Origin: Candidatus Scatonaster coprocaballi | GTDB lineage: Bacteria > Bacillota > Clostridia > Saccharofermentanales > Saccharofermentanaceae | NCBI GenBank assembly: GCA_018064475.1 | Contig: JAGHVD010000002.1 | Coordinates: forward strand, 1 to 56,650 | DNA: 56,650 nt | Direction: 5' to 3' | Position numbers and translations under genes: made by a program | Notes under the pieces: model-generated | The model's database searches: none | Told to the model about the DNA's origin: nothing | Seen by the model: only the letters and a program-made list of their open reading frames with translations | Shown here: in pieces, positions 52,466-56,650 of the stretch | Layout: every line of letters begins with the position of its first letter | Numbering within the stretch: position 1 is the first letter of the stretch

Positions 52466-53833
52466 TTACTCTACTGTCGGAATTGACTTTGCAAGTCTTT
52501 CAATCTCCTCATCGCTGACCTTATAGTCTTCGATACGATGCTCATTGTACTTCTGATATGCAGGCATATCGAAATATCCCGTTCCAGACAAAACAAACAG
52601 AATGTTTTTCTCCTCGCCTGTCTCCTTACACTTCAGTGCCTCATCAATAGCAACTTTGATTGCATGGCTGCTTTCTGGTGCAGGAACAATACCTTCTGTT
52701 TTCGCAAATAATGCTGCAGCATCGAATGCAGATGTCTGACTGATTGCTACTGCTTCGATCAGTTTATCTTCATAAAGCTGTGAAACAATCGGGCTCATAC
52801 CGTGATATCTCAGTCCACCAGCATGAATCGGTGATGGAACGAACTGACTGCCCAACGTATACATCTTAGCTAACGGGCAAATCATACCTGTATCGCAGAA
52901 ATCGTATGCATACTTACCTCTTGTCAGACTTGGACAAGCTTCCGGCTCTACTGCAATGATCCGATAGTCATTGATTCCCTTGATCTTCTCACCAATGAAC
53001 GGAGAAGCCAAGCCACAGAAGTTCGATCCGCCACTAGCACAACCAATGATAATATCTGGCTTGATATCGTACTTCTCCAGCGCTTTTTTCGTCTCAAGGC
53101 CAATGATAGACTGGTGCATCAGTACTGCACTAAACATGGAGCCGAGAACATAAGCATATCCATCCTGTGTGGTGGCAATTTCAGCAGCTTCCGAAATCGC
53201 ACATCCAAGGCTACCTGGCGTATTCGGGAACTCCGCGTTGATCTTCTTTCCGATTTCAGTAAATGTAGATGGTGAAGAAATAACATCTGCACCGAAAAGT
53301 TTCATTACTTCACGACGGAATGCCTTCTGCTCATAGGAAACACGTACCATACAAATTTTGCATTCCAAATCGAAAAAAGCACTGGCCACAGAAGTTGCTG
53401 TACCTACATTTCCTGCCGCTGTTTCTGTGACAATTCCTTTCAACCCCTGTTTCTTAGCATAGTAAGCTTGTGGAACCAATGAATTCAGTTTGTGGCTGTT
53501 AGAGGCATTCTCGCCCTCATGTTTGAAATAGATGTGAGCCGGTGTTCCCAATTTCTTCTCGAGTCTCTTCGCACGAATAACTGGAGTCGCTCTGTACATT
53601 TTATATATGTCCATCACTTCTTCCGGAATGTCCACATAAGGTTTGTCGAATGATAATTCCTGTCTTACTACTTCCTCACCAAAAATAGCTGTCAGATCCT
53701 CAAATGTGAGTGGTTCTTTCGTCGCCGGATTAAGGTACGGTGCTGGTTTGTTGACCATATCACTTCTGATGTCATACCACTGTCTTGGCAACTCATCTTC
53801 TGAAAGAATAATACGTACTGGTTCTTTGTTCAT
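52466..53833 (-). CDS. TrpB2-like PLP-dependent beta-replacement enzyme
   Basis: A 455-residue homologue of tryptophan synthase beta subunit of the TrpB2 type (long N-terminal extension, overall length, and C-terminal SGTGYFD instead of the Asp-bearing TrpB1 ending). The PLP lysine is Lys115 in NSHKLNS and the phosphate-binding loop is GCASGGSNF near residue 265. The catalytic Glu137 is kept, but the loop reads ETAAGNVG where tryptophan synthases have ETGAGQHG or ETGAGQWG. There is no trpA, and no other tryptophan gene. It lies between two peptide-synthetase genes, so it probably makes an unusual beta-substituted or dehydro amino acid for the pathway (inference). AAGGAG precedes the ATG. Confidence 0.85.
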   Translation of the reverse strand: MNKEPVRIILSEDELPRQWYDIRSDMVNKPAPYLNPATKEPLTFEDLTAIFGEEVVRQELSFDKPYVDIPEEVMDIYKMYRATPVIRAKRLEKKLGTPAHIYFKHEGENASNSHKLNSLVPQAYYAKKQGLKGIVTETAAGNVGTATSVASAFFDLECKICMVRVSYEQKAFRREVMKLFGADVISSPSTFTEIGKKINAEFPNTPGSLGCAISEAAEIATTQDGYAYVLGSMFSAVLMHQSIIGLETKKALEKYDIKPDIIIGCASGGSNFCGLASPFIGEKIKGINDYRIIAVEPEACPSLTRGKYAYDFCDTGMICPLAKMYTLGSQFVPSPIHAGGLRYHGMSPIVSQLYEDKLIEAVAISQTSAFDAAALFAKTEGIVPAPESSHAIKVAIDEALKCKETGEEKNILFVLSGTGYFDMPAYQKYNEHRIEDYKVSDEEIERLAKSIPTVE

Positions 53834-53908
53834 AAAAATACTCCTTATTATTTATTTTTCTACCTGTTCAGCTCCCGAACAAATAGATTAATAACCATAT
53901 GAATTGGT

Positions 53909-56650
53909 TTACTCGTCAATTGACAAGGTTTTCTTGATCCGCTGAAGGATCTCCTCATCAGGTTCCCCGTGGGTATAGAATGTCATATCAATTAACAACA
54001 TTTCTCGATACGAAATGCAGAATACTCTTTCTTCATCATCCGGAACATCAGTCAATTCAATCACATTAACCGTATGCGCCGTCTCATAATCAACTGCATC
54101 ATACATGTTCACAAAAACCACATCATGATCTACATTTGACATTATATCATTACTCAAATATGAATATGTCCTATCGATTTTTTGAGAAATTTTAGATAAC
54201 TTATCATAATAATCGAGTGTGTTCATATCAACGTTGAAAACTCCCGGAACATAATCCGCATATAAGCCGAGTGAACGAATCGAATTTTCGTTTCGTCCAT
54301 GATGAAGTGAGATGAATCCAATCTTTCCATTATCTTGATTTGCTGTGATTTCACTGTACTTCGACAATACCCACCTGATGTCATAGTTCTTTCCCTCCTC
54401 TCTTCTGATACTTACCACTAAATGTTTCGCGCCCGTCGCGCCATTTCTGACAATCGATGTATGATGTTTGAAACACTCTCTGATTCTTTCTATCTCATCC
54501 GCTGAAAGCATATGAATGTCAGATTCCATTCTGGACTTCACATAAGCATTAAAAGTCGGATCAGGAATAGAAATCTCCTCGTCCTTCAAATAACTCTCAA
54601 GAAGGTCCGCCATAACATCGTCACTCGTCCGATCCCACAATGCGTGATTGGTGCTGATATACACCTCGAAAGAATTGCTTGACAATGCAACGATTAGTAT
54701 CCTCGGCAGAACCTGTTCGCCTGTTGTAGCCGTAATCTTCGCCAACGTAGATGCAATGACGGTTCGATTCTCCACCTGTTCTATCGGAAGGACCGGAATA
54801 TTCCACTGACCGAATTCATACTCGGTCAATTCACCTGTCTCATATGAATAACAGGTACGGAAAATATCCTGATCTCTTACAATGCCAAGAATAGCCTGTC
54901 TCAACTGATCCAACGTTACACCGGAGACGGCCAGACCGACACCCGTCTGTCTCGGACGCTCATGTGAGTAATCGATAAACGTTCGTTGGATATAATTGGG
55001 TTTGTAAGAGCAGATGATCCGCTTGCCATTCAGATTGTTCAGATAGTCGTTGACTGCTTCAGCAACTTCTTCATTCTCAGGTCCTTGGGCTTCCATCTGG
55101 TAAACGTACAAAATATCGAATTGAGATACTTCATACAGTGCTTTTGCACTCGAGATCTGCTTAGCCTGACCATCGATACACTTCGCGATTTCTGCAATAC
55201 ATTTCTTCGAATAAATGTCCTTGACCGAGATGGAGTATTTATAATCGCGCAACAACGACGAGATACGAATACACTTAATAGAATCTCCACCAATTTCGAA
55301 GAAATTGTCATAAATGCTGACAGGACTGTAACCTAGGACTTTTGCAAAAAGATCCGCCAGAATTTGTTCCACCTCATTTCGAGGTGCCACATATTCCTTG
55401 CTCGTACGAACTTCAATGTCCGGAAGTGCACGTTTATCCAGTTTTCCGTTTCTCGTGATGGGTATCCTATCAATCTGCATCATGTAAGACGGAATCATGT
55501 AATCCGGCAAAATTGTAGACAATATCTCACGGATTTCCATTAACTGAATGTTCTCATCACTTACTACATAGGCACAGATCACCTTGTCTCCACTTGCATC
55601 TGCCCGAGCAATGACTGCACAGTCTTTCACTTTCTGTATCGCTTTAATCTGGTTCTCAATCTCACCCAGTTCGATTCGGAATCCGCGGATTTTCACTTGT
55701 TCATCGATTCGGCCGAGATACTCGATGTTTCCATCCGGCAACCATCTTGCCAAGTCGCCGGTACGGTACATCCGGCCTTCACCGAACGGATTCTTCACGA
55801 ATTTCTCATCTGTCAGCTCCGGTCGATTCAGATAGCCTCTCGCCACACCATCACCGGCAATACAGAGTTCACCAGGCACACCAATTCCGCAGAGGACGTC
55901 ATCATTCATAATATAAATCTGTGAATTCGAGAAAGGCTTACCTATAGTGATCCTATCTTCCCGTTCAAGTATTGAATACGTCGATGCGACCGTCGCTTCA
56001 GTCGGTCCATACTCATCGATTACGACAACACTTTCCCCTATCACTGTCTTAATTCTGTTTACAAGGCTCGTGGTAACTGCTTCACCGCCGAGCATGAGTG
56101 CATGAATCTTACAAGTACCACACTTCTCAATATCATCCATCACCAATCCAAGATGTGACGGGGTGATCTTCAGCACGGCAATATCATTCACCGAAGCAAA
56201 CTCGACAAGTTCCGTCTCACTGCTAAAAATCTGAAGTTTTTTGCCAAGAAGCATGCTACCGAAAATTGCTGTTACAGTCAGGTCGAATACATAATTCGTG
56301 ATCAGTGGTATAGCACCATCAAACCGGTAGAATTCTCGATCTACTGTAATCAGATAATTGTTCAACGAACGGTTGGTAATCTGCACGCCCTTCGGCTTGC
56401 CGGTAGTTCCGGATGTGTAGATACAGTAGATCAGGTCAGAAGGTGTATTCACACGCGCCGGGTTTTCTGACTTGCCTGTATAGAGGTTACTGTCTCCAAG
56501 ATCGATCACAGGAAGTTCTGTTTGGATCGTTGACTGGTATGTCAGTACCGCCTTTGGCTTCGCATCTTCCAACATGAACGCTATTCGTTCTGTCGGATAA
56601 CTTGGATCCATCGGTACATACGCACCGCCTGCCTTCAGGATTCCGAAGAT
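53909..56650 (-). CDS. Nonribosomal peptide synthetase A-T-C, 5' end beyond the window
   Basis: The frame is open to the right edge; 913 residues are visible, starting just before the A2 motif ([14 protein letters not shown]). The adenylation domain covers about residues 1-415 ([12 protein letters not shown] near 80, [10 protein letters not shown] near 215, YRTGDL near 297, NGKLDKRAL near 405). Its pocket residues read D-L-T-K-M-G-E-V-A, close to the asparagine code DLTKIGEVGK. The carrier Ser is in IGGDSIK near residue 457. A condensation-superfamily domain fills about 510-913; its HHxxxDG motif is degenerate (NHALWDR, with the second His and the Asp kept), and LHHGRNE lies further on, so a C or an E-like domain are both possible. 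No thioesterase follows. Confidence 0.9.
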   Translation of the reverse strand: MFGILKAGGAYVPMDPSYPTERIAFMLEDAKPKAVLTYQSTIQTELPVIDLGDSNLYTGKSENPARVNTPSDLIYCIYTSGTTGKPKGVQITNRSLNNYLITVDREFYRFDGAIPLITNYVFDLTVTAIFGSMLLGKKLQIFSSETELVEFASVNDIAVLKITPSHLGLVMDDIEKCGTCKIHALMLGGEAVTTSLVNRIKTVIGESVVVIDEYGPTEATVASTYSILEREDRITIGKPFSNSQIYIMNDDVLCGIGVPGELCIAGDGVARGYLNRPELTDEKFVKNPFGEGRMYRTGDLARWLPDGNIEYLGRIDEQVKIRGFRIELGEIENQIKAIQKVKDCAVIARADASGDKVICAYVVSDENIQLMEIREILSTILPDYMIPSYMMQIDRIPITRNGKLDKRALPDIEVRTSKEYVAPRNEVEQILADLFAKVLGYSPVSIYDNFFEIGGDSIKCIRISSLLRDYKYSISVKDIYSKKCIAEIAKCIDGQAKQISSAKALYEVSQFDILYVYQMEAQGPENEEVAEAVNDYLNNLNGKRIICSYKPNYIQRTFIDYSHERPRQTGVGLAVSGVTLDQLRQAILGIVRDQDIFRTCYSYETGELTEYEFGQWNIPVLPIEQVENRTVIASTLAKITATTGEQVLPRILIVALSSNSFEVYISTNHALWDRTSDDVMADLLESYLKDEEISIPDPTFNAYVKSRMESDIHMLSADEIERIRECFKHHTSIVRNGATGAKHLVVSIRREEGKNYDIRWVLSKYSEITANQDNGKIGFISLHHGRNENSIRSLGLYADYVPGVFNVDMNTLDYYDKLSKISQKIDRTYSYLSNDIMSNVDHDVVFVNMYDAVDYETAHTVNVIELTDVPDDEERVFCISYREMLLIDMTFYTHGEPDEEILQRIKKTLSIDE

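Noticed and set aside
52466-53833. Annotation as ordinary tryptophan synthase beta chain (trpB)
   Set aside because: TrpB2-type length, changed ETGAGQ loop, absence of trp genes and position inside an NRPS operon argue against a primary role in tryptophan synthesis.
53834-53908. Inverted repeat TGTTC/GAACA between the A-T-C synthetase and TrpB-like genes as an operon terminator
   Set aside because: The five-base-pair stem is weak and is followed by an A-rich, not U-rich, tract; transcription probably continues.

Overview
The window looks like a chromosome segment from a strictly anaerobic, plant-fibre-degrading member of the Clostridia. This is an inference from gene content and style: LplB/YtcP-type sugar permeases, a YesL-like DUF624 protein, BspA-type and sortase-anchored surface proteins, AGGAGG ribosome binding sites, and a PurO-type IMP cyclohydrolase beside a stand-alone AICAR formyltransferase. 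No rRNA, tRNA, CRISPR array, transposase or phage gene was seen.

Region 1 (about 1-13.9 kb) is a glucuronoxylan / hexuronate block. On the minus strand, lplB-ytcP-lplA-like genes encode an ABC importer of the type used for aldouronates, behind a consensus promoter and a long structured leader; a cytoplasmic acetylesterase lies upstream. On the plus strand follow a YesL-like protein and a small membrane protein, then mannonate dehydratase (uxuA), fructuronate reductase (uxuB) and a FadR-type GntR regulator. An FkbM-type methyltransferase and an unknown zinc-ribbon/membrane pair close the block. A GH115 alpha-glucuronidase without a signal peptide at 37.8-40.7 kb fits the same pathway. A GTATACT palindrome overlaps the -10 boxes of both uxuA and the GH115 gene, suggesting one regulon.

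Region 2 (about 13.9-29.8 kb) is mostly one minus-strand exopolysaccharide operon read from 27.7 down to 14.7 kb: aminotransferase, initiating sugar transferase, glycosyltransferase, LicD, Wzy-like polymerase, Wzx flippase, CDP-glycerol glycerophosphotransferase-like protein, glycosyltransferase, TarI-like cytidylyltransferase, extended SDR, GT4 and an acyltransferase. The LicD/TagF/TarI set implies a phosphodiester-decorated polymer. A CapD/PglF-like 4,6-dehydratase at 34.2-36.1 kb could feed the aminotransferase and initiating transferase.

Region 3 (about 29.0-45.8 kb) is mixed: a phosphoesterase, a BspA-like surface protein, the two last steps of purine synthesis, TcdA, a lipoprotein serpin, GH115, a charged lipoprotein, aspS and an LPXTG-type surface protein. 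The last gene is flanked on both sides by pairs of 35-bp spaced inverted repeats that share an architecture but have different arm sequences. Several transcription units here end in hairpins with a common apex.

Region 4 (46.0 kb to the right edge, minus strand) is the most unusual part: a compact biosynthetic operon. It runs A-T-C nonribosomal peptide synthetase (cut by the window edge; its adenylation pocket resembles asparagine domains), a TrpB2-like PLP enzyme with altered active-site motifs, a second A-T synthetase, two UGT/MGT-family glycosyltransferases, a NodB-type deacetylase, an Sfp-type phosphopantetheinyl transferase and a GNAT acetyltransferase. Most downstream junctions overlap by 4 or 11 nt. 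The product cannot be deduced, but a small glycosylated peptide containing Asn and an unusual amino acid is a reasonable hypothesis.
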